Origin: Amoebidium appalachense
Taxonomy: Eukaryota > Ichthyosporea
Assembly: GCA_963693365.1 (NCBI GenBank)
Contig: CAVNZM010000013.1
Span: 2,232,001-2,296,000, forward strand
DNA: 64,000 nucleotides
Direction of reading: 5' to 3'
Positions 45,041-61,729 of the stretch are shown one piece after another. A program made the position numbers and the translations under genes. Position 1 is the first letter of the stretch. Every line of letters starts with the position of its first letter. The notes under the pieces were generated by a model. It had not been told where the DNA came from and made no database searches. It saw only the letters and a program-made list of their open reading frames with translations.

Positions 45041-45435
45041 TCTGTACCGGATCTTCAAGTCACTGACTTCGTTTTTTTGCAGTGTGCTGGACCACTCAGC
45101 CTTTGACAGCGAGAGCATAGTGTGGCCGCTAGAGCTGACCAAGGATGCATTCGGCAGCAGAATGCTAAAGCACGCCACAGACGAGGTGGTGTCCGCCTAT
45201 GCAAATGAGAACATCACTATCAACTGGCACCACGACGGGGTCATCCCTGAGAAATTCTATGCGCGATCCAAACTAAGTGATTATTACCGGGTTATCAGCT
45301 ATAACCACGACCTGAAGGGCAAAAAGTTCATCAGTACCATAGAGGGCTGGGAGAGGCCCGTGTATGGCGTGCAGTGGCACCCTGAGGCCGTGCAGTTCGA
45401 CTGGACACGGTCGGCCACCTTTATTAACAGGTGTG

Positions 45436-45483
<48 letters not shown>

Positions 45484-45888
45484 TGTGTGCGTGTGTGCGT
45501 GTGTGCGTGTGTGTGCGCGCGCGCGCGTGTGTGTGTGTAAAGGCAGGACGGAGAGGGAACCAGGGCAGGGAGACGGTGGCTCTGAGGGCGGACGGGGGAA
45601 GAAGGGGGTGGGGGGGGTGGGGGGGGGGGGGTGGGGGGGGGTGGGGGAGGGGGTGGCGCAGCACGAGCAGTGTGCCATGAGCGCACATAAAAATGCAAGT
45701 CACTGATAAGACCTTTCACATCTGGTTGTAAACACGGGCACACATGTACACTTAGGGACATATTGCACTGCACCATGGCGCCACACCAGCAAGCACTATG
45801 CAGTCCTTTGTCTCACATGGGGCCTGAAACATCAATGCGGGCTTTGTGGAGGTCGGGGCGAGACGCGGTGTGTGTGTGTGTGTGTGTG

Positions 45889-45921
<33 letters not shown>

Positions 45922-46795
45922 AGGGGCAAATCATGTAAGCGGATGATGGCCGTGCTCTTATGTTTCTGGTTGTAGTTCGACTATTTCTGTCCTGGTTCCT
46001 CCCCCCCCTCCCCCCCCCCCCCCCACACACACACACATGTACACACGCATGAAAACCCCAATTCTCCTATATCCCCCCCCCCCCCCCAAAAAAAAAAAAA
46101 AAAAAAAAACAGACCAGACACACACACACACACACACACAGGCCTCTCTTTCTGCTTTCAGCCTGTAAACCACACAATGCGCACCCAAGTCACAGACACA
46201 AAGCCCCCCCCTCCTCCCTCCCCTCCCCCCCCCCCCCCACACACACACATATACCTTCTGCCCCCCACAGACACACACGTCGCAACCCACAACATCCACC
46301 GTGCACACACACACAGCACACACACACAGTGTACACACGCATCCGCTGAAGGACACCAACATACACACATCCCAAACTTACCACCTACACCCCGAATGTA
46401 GTTGGGGATCGAAGGGAGGAAGAGGGGGGAGGGGGGGGGGGGGGAGGTGGAGAAGGAGAAGGGAAGGGGGGCAAGGGGGGGGGGGGGGGGGGAGGGGGGG
46501 GGAAGTGACAATTTATGTTTTTATCCATCCATTCCTGGGTGTGTCTGGATCCCCCCTCCCCCCCCCTCCCCCTCCCCCTCCCCCCTTTTTTTTTCTTCTT
46601 GTGGTGCTGACTGCCGCCTGCAGGTCACCGCATGCCATCCATGCCATGCAGCACCTGGCCAACTTCTTTGTTGAGGAGGCACGCCTCAACAACCACAAGT
46701 TCCCAACCATAGATGAAGAAGAGAAGGGTTTGATCTACAATTACACGCCTGAGCCTAAGGCACCCTCCTATGGTGTCTATCTGTTCAGACAATAG
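44354..46795 (+). CDS. GGH: Gamma-glutamyl hydrolase (folate conjugase), 3 exons
   Basis: Cleaves the polyglutamate tail of folates in the lysosome/vacuole or outside the cell. Exons 44354-44802, 45083-45430 and 46624-46795, phases consistent, give about 322 aa (human 318). An N-terminal signal peptide is visible (MHLHALAAALALPAAVSA). Family motifs: PVIGVLTAPW, KWLEQAGAKVVPVRYNAP, LLYTGG, the nucleophile elbow GICMGFQLLN with the catalytic Cys, and PVYGVQWHPEAVQF with the catalytic His and Glu. The C-terminus has FFVEEARLNNHKF as in the animal and plant enzymes. Intron 2 starts directly with (GT)n and (GTGC)n; intron 1 has a run of about 37 G. Confidence 0.95.
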
Positions 46796-46866
46796 CACCG
46801 TGTGGTGTGTTCTAGCTAGATCGTATTAGTTTTGTAGGTGCAACTAGTTGAATGACCTGGCAGCCA

Positions 46867-46872
46867 AATAAA
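46867..46872 (+). promoter_or_regulatory. Probable poly(A) signal of GGH
   Basis: AATAAA 72 nt after the GGH stop codon, at the expected distance for a canonical cleavage signal. Confidence 0.6.
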
Positions 46873-49114
46873 GGGTGCCGTCTTTTGAGTTATGTGTCGA
46901 TGTGTGCCGTACGTGCATGTTCGGCCAGCATGTGCGTGCCTGCACCATGCCCGTATACGTACCAACCCCTTCCCCTGCACCACACACGGGTAGACACGTG
47001 TGCACAGCGGTACTCCGTGCGTGGCCACCACGTATACGTAGGGTACACAGTGCACACAAAACTTGCACATACACACACACATCCACCCAGTGGGCCAGTG
47101 TCGCATGCCCTGCAGGCACAACTAAGGTCCCAGTCAAACACACACAGGCATATGCACGGGCACACCCTTAAGCTTGCCAGGCAGTGTCACATTGCCGGGC
47201 CCGCAGTGTACACATGGTGACCACGTGAGGGCCTGTAAGCACCAGGTCTGCCAAGCTTCCAATCACGTGCACACTGCACATACACTACCGTCTGTGCACC
47301 TCCCAGCCAGCATGTCGCCAGCCAGGTCCTGGCCGTGCCTATAGGCAGACTTGTGCCCGGCCCTTGCCCGGGAGAGAGAGGGGGAGGAGGGGAAGAGGGG
47401 GGGCAATCATAACTACACGAGGTATCTTCTTCGAGTGTGTGGATCTTGCAAGTATATATCTGCTTCGATCAACTTGCCGTTATTTCTCCCTGGGCCACTC
47501 GTACACTTGCGAACATACTACAGCATGTATCAAACACTGCGCGCGTTTTCTTCCCAACCGTACGGGTGATAAGTATTCCATTGCTGCCCTTCGTACAGCT
47601 GCACATGCCTCACATTTTTGCTCAACCACTTGCGCACACATAGCCCAACCAGTACTCACCCCCCGATCCTGCGCCGGCCATGGTGCAAGATATCGATTTG
47701 AGCTTTGACGTTACTAACTAGTTCGTATTGAGACGTCTTGCTGCCATGGCCGCTCCGTGTGCAAGCAGCCTGCACCTATCGATACATGTATGGAATAGGC
47801 ATGAGTGTGCTTGGAACGCATTTCTGGGTTATGTATGACACCACCGGTTTTAGCCTGTTGGCCTGAGGCACTGCCAAATTCCAACAGGTGTGTCTTTAAT
47901 ATTGGCTGGGCGCCCCTCGGCATATGGTAGGGTATGTGACGTGGCCCAAATCAAATGCGCCCACCTTATGGAGGGGGATTGCCAATCAGACAGCAGATGG
48001 CCATCCCCATGCACACAGTAGCTCACGGAGCCACAGGTCCACCATTGGCTGGCACCCATCCAATTAATGGGCCCAGCTTGCCGAAAACTACACCCATTGT
48101 CTTCAATACAACTTAGTAAAGTACAGTATATGTATCTATATTATGTTCTTTTGCATGGGTGTATATCCCTACGTTTCATGTGTTGCCAGGTGTGTCAAAT
48201 GGGCGTATCACATCTCGCAGCCCCTACAAAACTATATTGAGATTGTGGTGGTGGCTTCAGACAAGAACAGGCATAGACCACGTTACATGCGCCGCTATGA
48301 GAGCCAAGGGGCATGCCGTGAACACGTTCAAAACCTGCTGCATGCATCTATGTGCATGGTGATACTCCAGTCTGTGTCCTTCGTGCATTTTGGGCTGTCA
48401 GTTGCTCCGGTCAGCCAGCACCCTCTTGCTGCGCACTGGCCCTGCTAAACACCAGTTGAAGTCTTCATTCAATATCCACACACACACACTCTCTTCCTCT
48501 CTCACCCCCCCCCCATACCCCCACATTCCCACACATCCTCACACTGCCCCCTACTTACGTCCCCACATGCCCGCATTCCCCACCACCCACACACCCACAT
48601 TCATTCCCCAATACCCTGCATTCACCCACACACCCACATTCATCCCCCAATACCCCTGCATTCACCCACACACCCACATTCATTCCCCAATACCCTGCAA
48701 TCACCCACACCCCCTCTCCCCCTTCCCCCCCCCCCCCCTCCTTCTCTTTCCAGATTCTCCTCCCTCCCCACAAACACCAATATCCCTTCACACCACCCAC
48801 AATCCTCCGCACCCACAAGCCAATGCCCTCACACCCACCCCCATTCCCCAACAGCCACCTGCACCCACACCACACGCAACAGCACAAAACGACCCACCTG
48901 CACCCACACCACACGCAACAGCACAAAACGACCCACCCACACCACACGCAACAGCACAAAACGACCCACCCACACCACACCCCATCCTGTTGCCACACCT
49001 CTACATTACAAGCCCCCCCCCCCCCCCCCCCCCCCCCCTCCCCTCCCCTCCCTCCCTCCCTCCCCCCCCCCCCCCCCCCCCCCCCCTGCCCGAGCACCCA
49101 CCGTTCGTGCCTAC
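46873..49114. other. Spacer after GGH; kinase 3' end may lie here
   Basis: No gene recognised on the plus strand. CCAATCAG occurs near 47983. A 42-bp array (48595-48715) and a 30-39-bp array (48880-48985) precede poly-C. The last exon of the minus-strand kinase gene, needed because exon 49115-49229 ends mid-codon, should be somewhere here; I could not identify it. Confidence 0.4.
48595..48985. repeat. Two short tandem arrays
   Basis: The first (48595-48715) has three copies of ACCCACACACCCACATTCAT plus CCCCAATACCCTGCATTC. The second (48880-48985) has about four copies of CACACCACACGCAACAGCAC plus AAAACGACCCAC. Confidence 0.88.
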
Positions 49115-54814
<5,700 letters not shown>

Positions 54815-55693
54815 GGCCACGTAGCTGTGCCTCAGCACGCCTCCTCGTGCCTGTGCCTGTGTGCGTGCTATGGGCGTGTGCCCCTGTGTCTACCTTGGTG
54901 TCCCACGCTCACCAGCCCAACCGGGTGTCCAGCTACCAGGTGGTGTGCCAGGCGGAGCCATACCCCCTACTGCACCGCTTATAAGCCCACACTGCTATTA
55001 TATCCTATATACCCGTAGCGCGCACACGTATCCTACAGCACCTATCATCCACACACAGTCTCGTTTTCTCGTTGTCCTGAGCTGTGCCTTTGTGGAGCGG
55101 TGGCCGGCCGCTGTGTGGCTGGCTGGCAGCCTGTTGAAGTTGGCGCCAAAATGTCACGTGACCTGACTGGGCGCTGATTGGGCACAAAAGGCTGCGGCGC
55201 ATTCCACAGTTGACAGTTTCAAATACCTGGTCTGCAACACACAGGCGCGCTACAAGTGCCTGTACATATATCTAGTGGAAAGGAGGTGAGTGGAAACTGT
55301 GGAAAGGAGGTGAATTGGGTGTGTGCGCACAGTGCACGCAGAAGGTATGTTTCTCTCTTTGCTCCTTGCATCAAGGCTACGGTAACCTCTTGAGCACCTG
55401 TTCAATCGTCCCCACACAATTTCGAGCTCTGGTGCTTGCGATTGGCCCGGAGCGCATCACCAAGTGAGCCACATGAATGGTGACATGTTTTTGGTTCTCA
55501 CTTCTCAGTTTTTGTTTTTGACAGGCACCAGTCTTTTAGTCGCAATGATTTGGGCTGAGAGATGCTTCTTACACACTCAAAAGCACAAGGAATAAAGACA
55601 AACACTTAACGCAACATTAACCCCCCCTCTCCCCTCCTCCCCCGCCTCCGGTCCTTCTCCGCCAACACACACACACACACACACACCGTGGCA

Positions 55694-55757
<64 letters not shown>

Positions 55758-55921
55758 ACGCACGCACACACACACACACACCACACACACACACACAGAC
55801 AGAAAGAGACGGACGCGCACGCACACACACACACACACACACAGAAACACACGAACACACAAACACACACACGTTCGTACAAAACACGCCAGCACAACGC
55901 CCGCACACCCACACGTCCACC
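54815..55921. promoter_or_regulatory. Divergent spacer, kinase and LANCL
   Basis: CTGATTGG near 55173 is the only exact box noted. A long (CA)n tract at 55666-55880 ends about 40 bp before the LANCL start. No gene seen. Confidence 0.5.
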
Positions 55922-57634
55922 ATGGCCGACGCCACACGCTACCTCCCCAACACATACAGCGACCAACTTACCGCCGAGGACTTCTCCCGGTCCCTCAGCA
56001 CCCTCCAGACCTGCCTGTCCGCCAGCCTGCCGCGGCTGGAGGCCGCAGTGCAGCGGCACCGAAGCAGCCTGGGTGCAGACCTGTACCAGGGGTGTGCAGG
56101 TGCGTGGGAGGTGCCCCATTGTAGCTGCCTGTGCATGCACTCGCTCACTGGGGGCGCAGGGCTTGCACTTCTGTATTTGCGGCTGCACGACATAGACAGC
56201 CAGCTGCAGGCAATGGGTGCTGGGCCTTTGCTGCCGGCCAACACCAAGAGACAGCGCGCGGGGGGGAAGGACCAGGCAGGGGACAAGGAGAGAGAGGGCC
56301 ACACGTACCTGCACACAGCGGCAGACCTGTTGGACACAGGAAACAAGTCTAGGTGGTTGTATGTGGGTGGCTAGAAAGGGCAGGGAGAAATGTGAAAGGG
56401 GAAGGGAGGGAGGGGGAAGCGTTGTGGGGGGCAGGGGCGATGGGTATGGTCAGGAAGGCATGAGGATTTGCAGGACTTTGTGGGCTGCAGGGTACTAACA
56501 CTGTGCTGCAGCAAGGCAGCAAGGGGACCAAGTGTGCTGACGGGCAGTGTGGGCCCACTGGTGGTTGCTGCAGCACTCACTGCCAGAAGGGGACAGAAGG
56601 TGGAGGAAGACGTGCTCGGCAAGGTCGTACGCGTGGTAAAGGGAACCCGTCCTTGAGTCCGTTGCTTACCAAAAAAAAAAAAAAAAAAAAAAAAGAAAAA
56701 GAAAGAAAAGAACAAAAACGAAAATGACTGTAAAAGGAAAAAGGAACTGCTCGCTGTCTAAACTTAGGATTCCGGCTCAGATATTTCCGATATAGACCAA
56801 CCCTCTCCACACCGACCATATGTGCCCAACGTTTGTTTCACAACGATTCATAGCCCTGCCAGGACCAAGCCTCTCCGTGGCTACATAACTAAATGTAGCT
56901 CTGCCCCACTGCCACAAGCACTTATGCCCGTTTAGTTACACACCTGTAACATCTCTAATTTACAATGCACAATCGAAACACACATGAACAGTACACCTGC
57001 AACACGCACTGACAATACATGTTCGCCAATATGCATGCAACACATACTAACAATACACATGCAACATGTGCTAACAACACACAAGCAACATGTGCTAACA
57101 ATACACATGCAGCACGCACTAAGAATACACATGCAACACGGTACCAATAACACCCATTCACGTGCCCCAACCACACACACTGCGGCTCTCCCAGTATGAC
57201 AGCCTGGCACCTTCCAGCCCCTTCGAGGTCCTGTATGGGCTTGCCGGCCACCTGTGGGGCTGCCTGCTGCTGTGGGTGGAGACAGGCAGAGGGAAGGAGG
57301 GGGCACTGGTCGACCACATGCATAGGGTGGGTATTTTTATTTTATTTATTCATTTTTTTTGGGGGGGGGGGGGGGGGGAGAGAGGGGGGAGGGGCGGGCG
57401 GAGAGGTGCGGGGCAGGGTTCATGAAAGGTAGTAATTAGGTGTGTGTATGGGGTTTGGTGGGGGACCACGTGACGGGATGGCAACTGAGTGTGTGTGTTT
57501 GTGGGTGGGTGAGGAGAGTTGATCAAAAATGGTCCTCCCGTGTTCAATGGTGGGTTTAGAAGGCTGGGTGGCTGCAAAGATATGAGGGACACGCGCCTAT
57601 TTCTGGGTATCGGCCACTGTAATACAAAGCAGCA

Positions 57635-57713
<79 letters not shown>

Positions 57714-57917
57714 AGGGAGAGAGAGGGAGAGGGAGAGAGAAAGAGAGAGGTGTGTGTGTGTGGGGGGGGGGGGGGGGGGGGGCTGACTTGCGGGTGTGCA
57801 GGTGGTCCGTGATCTGGTGACTGCTGGGAGGGACGGACACAGAAGGGGGGTGGCAGGGGCAGCAGACGTGGGGGAGAAAGAACCTCCCCTGTCCTATGTG
57901 GTGAGTGGTGTGTGTGT

Positions 57918-57986
<69 letters not shown>

Positions 57987-59953
57987 GCACACACGCGGAG
58001 GAGTGGATGTGTGTGCAGTTCTTATGTGAGTGGTTATGTGTGTGTATGTGGATGTATGCTTGTGTATTGTATATGCTTATCGAACCTGGTATAGTATAGT
58101 ATGTTTGTTGGGCTAGGTTTACCAGGAAATTCTATGATATTGTCGATGGGAGGCTTTGGAACCAGCGTTCGGCAAGGATCCACTGTGGAAAGGATTTGAA
58201 GAATCACAATCCACATGCTCAATATTTGGATAGTTTATATCTGCTTCAGGAATCCCATGGTACAGGCATGACATAATCACCATCCAAGGTGTGTGTGAAG
58301 CACAGTCAGTCCTAGGTGGCACTGATGAGGGGAGGAACGGAGAGGGAGGGGGGTGAGGGTGGGGGAGAAGGATTGCCGCCCATAATGTTCGATTGCAGGG
58401 GGGCAGGTATGCGGGTGAGCTCAAGGTGTGTGGGTGGTGTCTGAGCACACACGTGTGTGTATTGGGGCCATGCACACTGTTTAGCAAGGCACGTGGGGGT
58501 GTTGGGGCCATGCACACTGTTTAGCAAGGCACGTGGGGGTGTTGCTGACATGCACGTGCACAGTGGCGCGACAAGCCCTACCTGGGGGCGGCTCACGGCC
58601 TGGCAGGTGGGTGCTGTGTCTGTCTCTTGTGTGACTGACTGTGATGTAAATGGCCAAGGGGGTGGGGGGGTGGAGGTAGGTGGGTATGGTTGGCCTGGCA
58701 TGGGGTGTGGATGTGCATAGGATGGGGTGTGGATGTGCATAGGATGGGGTGGGGCGGGGTGGGTGGGGCGGGTGGGGTGGGTGGGTGGGTGGGTGGGTGG
58801 GTGGGTGGGTGGGTGGGTGGGTGGGTGTATGGGGGTGTGTGGGGGGGGGGAAGGGGGGGGGGGGATTATTTCTGGTTCATGCAGGCATTGTGCATGTGCT
58901 GCTGCTGACCGAGATGGCGCTGGGGGGGTGTGAGGGTGCGGAGGAGGTTCGGGCCTGTGTGGACTATCTGATTGGCTGGGAGCTGCCCTCCTGCAACTAT
59001 GCGTAGGTGCACACTGCCTGCCAGCTCGTGCAAGTGTGCACTGCCTGCATGCAGCCACACATGCACACTGCCTGCATGCAGCCACACATGCACACTGCCT
59101 GCATGCAGCCACACATGCACACTGCCTGCATGCAGCCACACATGCACACTGCCTGCATGCAGCCACACATGCACACTGCCTGCATGCAGCCACACATGCA
59201 CACTGCCTGCATGCAGCCATACATGCACACTGCCTGCATGCAGCCACACATGCACACTGCCTGCATGCAGCCACACATGCACACTGCCTGCATGCAGCCA
59301 CACATGCACACTGCCTGCATGCAGCCACACATGCACACTGCCTGCATGCAGCCACACATGCACACTGCCTGCATGCAGCCACACATGCACACTGCCTGCA
59401 TCCAGCCACACATGCACACCGCCTGCATCCAGCCACACATGCACACTGCCTGCATGCAGCCACACATGCACACTGCCTGCATGCACGTGTGTGCCACACA
59501 CCGAAGATCCCTGGTGCATGCCCCAGCCACACATCACCATTGGGCACGTGTGTCTCATCCCGATATCAGCCAAGGCCTCTCCCCTGTGCATGGCATCCTA
59601 AGCACTCGCACCAAATCCCCCCCCCTCCTCCCTCCCCCTCGTTGCCCCCCTCCCCCCCCCCCCTTTCCCCCCCTACCTCCTTCCCTGGCAGCCTCACCCA
59701 TGGTGCCACAAGGACTGATTAAACACAAAAAGGCCACTCCTTGTTACATGCTGCCAGCCGCCACTCTTCAAGCCTGCCCTTTAACATGGTGTGCACACTA
59801 TATTCAAGCAGCCAATGAAAACACTTGAACGCAATGCAACACACATTCACAACACACACATTGACACACACATCCACACACACACATTCACTCAAATACG
59901 TGCTTGCACAAACTGTACATCCACATACACACACACACACACACACACACATA

Positions 59954-59997
<44 letters not shown>

Positions 59998-60856
59998 ACC
60001 AAGGTAGAGTCCAGGGCCCACATACGGGACCGACTGTGCCAGTGGTGCCATGGTGCCCCAGGCATGTGCCTGCTGCTGTGTGCCGCATACACACACTACA
60101 AGGATGAGAAGTATGTAAACAACCTTCCCCCCCCCCCCCCCCTCTTTCCCCCCGGAGCCATCGTTTAAATCCCACCAAACGACCAAAAAGCAATAGATTT
60201 CTACAGCTGCTAACCATAGATATGTGTTGCTTCTTGTGTGGTGGTAGTAAAATACAACTGGGCTCCGTAGGCTAGCTTTTACCATATCACTACCCATACA
60301 TATTCACTATCATCGGGCATGCTCACCTTTTCTCTATAGTCGGATCCGGTATGCACACCTATTCACTAAAACTGTTTACGCACACCTATTCGCTACGATT
60401 GATACGCACACCTATTCACTAAAACCATTCATCCACACCCATGCATGCAAAATTTACATGACAAACACATATTCACACTCGTCATACACACACGTATTCA
60501 CTATACTCATTTACCGACACCTTATTATGCACACACACGAGAGCCCGTAAACTAAATTATGTACACCACCATGGCCACCACCAACACAGCCCCCCCCCCC
60601 CTCCCCCCCCCAACCACCACCACCACCACCACCACCACCACTTAGGTACCTCTCAGCTGCCACCCGTGCAGGAGAGTGTGTGTGGGCCCTTGGTCTGCTG
60701 CACAAGGGGGGCTGCCTGTGCCACGGTGTGGGGGGCAATGGCCTGGCCCTATTGGCCCTCTACCGGGTGTCTGGTCACGTGCTGTGGCGAAACAGAGCAC
60801 TGGCCTTTGCAACCTACTGCGCACACAGCCTGCTGGACTGGCTCGATGTACGTGGC

Positions 60857-60904
<48 letters not shown>

Positions 60905-61729
60905 ACCTCCTCCCCCAAGGGCCGTCTTCTCCCTCTTCCCCTCTAGCACACATACACACACCCGCCCGCACATCCACCAACCTACTGAACCGCTCACCCG
61001 GGGCTGGCTTTTCTCCTGCCCCAAACAAGCACCTATGTGAACACACGGTGTTGCGAAACCCCTGCGGTGGAATTTCAAAGCAGATCTCTGCAAGGTAGTG
61101 CTGCCACCAGTACATAGCACGGCAATTCAACAAGCGGCTAACAAATCGTGTTTGTGTACGTAAGTAGAGTCATACGGGTGGGCAAAATAAAGGTGCTCAT
61201 TGCCATCACGATCAGGTCACATGTAATGCATTCAGCTTTATGTGCACATGTACATGCTCCGCGGAACTCGTACACACATCCGACATACCCATGCCAGCAT
61301 GCCAGCTTGTCACCTCACAGTGGCCTGCATGCATGTGTATGATCATGTGCATCCACGTAACAAGTATGTCACTTACGGTAAGGTAAATATGCCCATGTGC
61401 ACCCTCTCCCAAAGGCACCTATGTGCTCTGAAGATTGCCCCCCATGGGTGCACACCCCCTTTGGGCACGCTGGCAGACCGTACCTGACCCACACTATGCA
61501 CCACGTGCAGGGTGCAGACACAGGCAGTCACGTGGGGCCCTACACGGGGGCCAGTGGGGGGCTGCTGCTGGTGGCAGACATGGTGGGCCTGCTGGTCTGT
61601 GAGGGGGTGGGGGGGGGGGCTACTGGCTGGGGGGTGGGGACACACCGCCTCCCTTCTGGCCACTGCCTGGCTTCCAGCTGCCCCAAGTGGACACGTAACT
61701 GGGGGTGGCAAGACTACGCCATTATATAG
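55922..61729 (+). CDS. LanC-like protein (LANCL family), 9 exons
   Basis: Eukaryotic relative of lantibiotic cyclases; the animal proteins bind zinc and glutathione. Exons: 55922-56352, 56512-56635 (56491 is an in-frame alternative acceptor), 57195-57326, 57802-57900, 58564-58606, 58885-59002, 59997-60110, 60646-60847, 61511-61729; phases agree throughout, about 493 aa (human LANCL1 399). Repeated alpha-barrel motifs appear in order: [87 protein letters not shown] and [16 protein letters not shown]. The three zinc ligands of the family, the Cys of WCHGAPG and the Cys-His of LCHG, are present. The extra length is a charged insert after LRLHD and a longer tail. ATG at 55922 is in good context (CACCATGG). 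Confidence 0.93.
56980..57150. repeat. LANCL intronic repeat, about 28 bp
   Basis: Six to seven degenerate copies of ACACATGCAACATGTGCTAA plus CAAT. Confidence 0.85.
57639..57780. repeat. Poly-G, (GA)n, poly-G compound tract in LANCL intron
   Basis: About 36 G, then (GA)n/(GGGAGA)n, then about 22 G, ending just before exon 57802-57900. Confidence 0.95.
57908..57986 (+). repeat. (GT)n directly after a LANCL splice donor
   Basis: Starts within 8 nt of the 5' splice site of exon 57802-57900. Confidence 0.95.
58461..58548. repeat. About 40-bp tandem duplication in LANCL intron
   Basis: Two almost exact copies of GGGGCCATGCACACTGTTTA followed by GCAAGGCACGTGGGGGTGTT. Confidence 0.93.
58745..58832. 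repeat. (GGGT)n tetranucleotide repeat
   Basis: About 13 GGGT units after a looser GGGGTGGG stretch, in the intron before exon 58885-59002. Confidence 0.95.
59003..59490 (+). repeat. 27-bp minisatellite starting at a LANCL splice donor
   Basis: About 17 copies of GCACACTGCCTGCATGCAGC plus CACACAT. The first degenerate unit begins a few bases after the GT of the 5' splice site at 59003 (GTAGGTGCACACTGCCTGCC). Because 27 is a multiple of three it stays open in several frames; it is not coding. Confidence 0.96.
59910..59996 (+). repeat. (CA)n ending in a LANCL splice acceptor
   Basis: The CA run ends in ACACAG, which is the acceptor for exon 59997-60110. Confidence 0.93.
60290..60525. repeat. 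Degenerate GCACACCTATTCACTA repeat in LANCL intron
   Basis: Five to six diverged copies, about 30 bp apart, with AT-rich spacers. Confidence 0.75.

Noticed and set aside
58745-58832. Interstitial telomere-like G-rich repeat
   Set aside because: Pure GGGT tetranucleotides next to other G-rich slippage tracts; no known telomere unit of this form is implied.
59003-59490. CRISPR-like regular repeat
   Set aside because: Units are directly adjacent with no unique spacers, and the array lies in a eukaryotic intron: a minisatellite.
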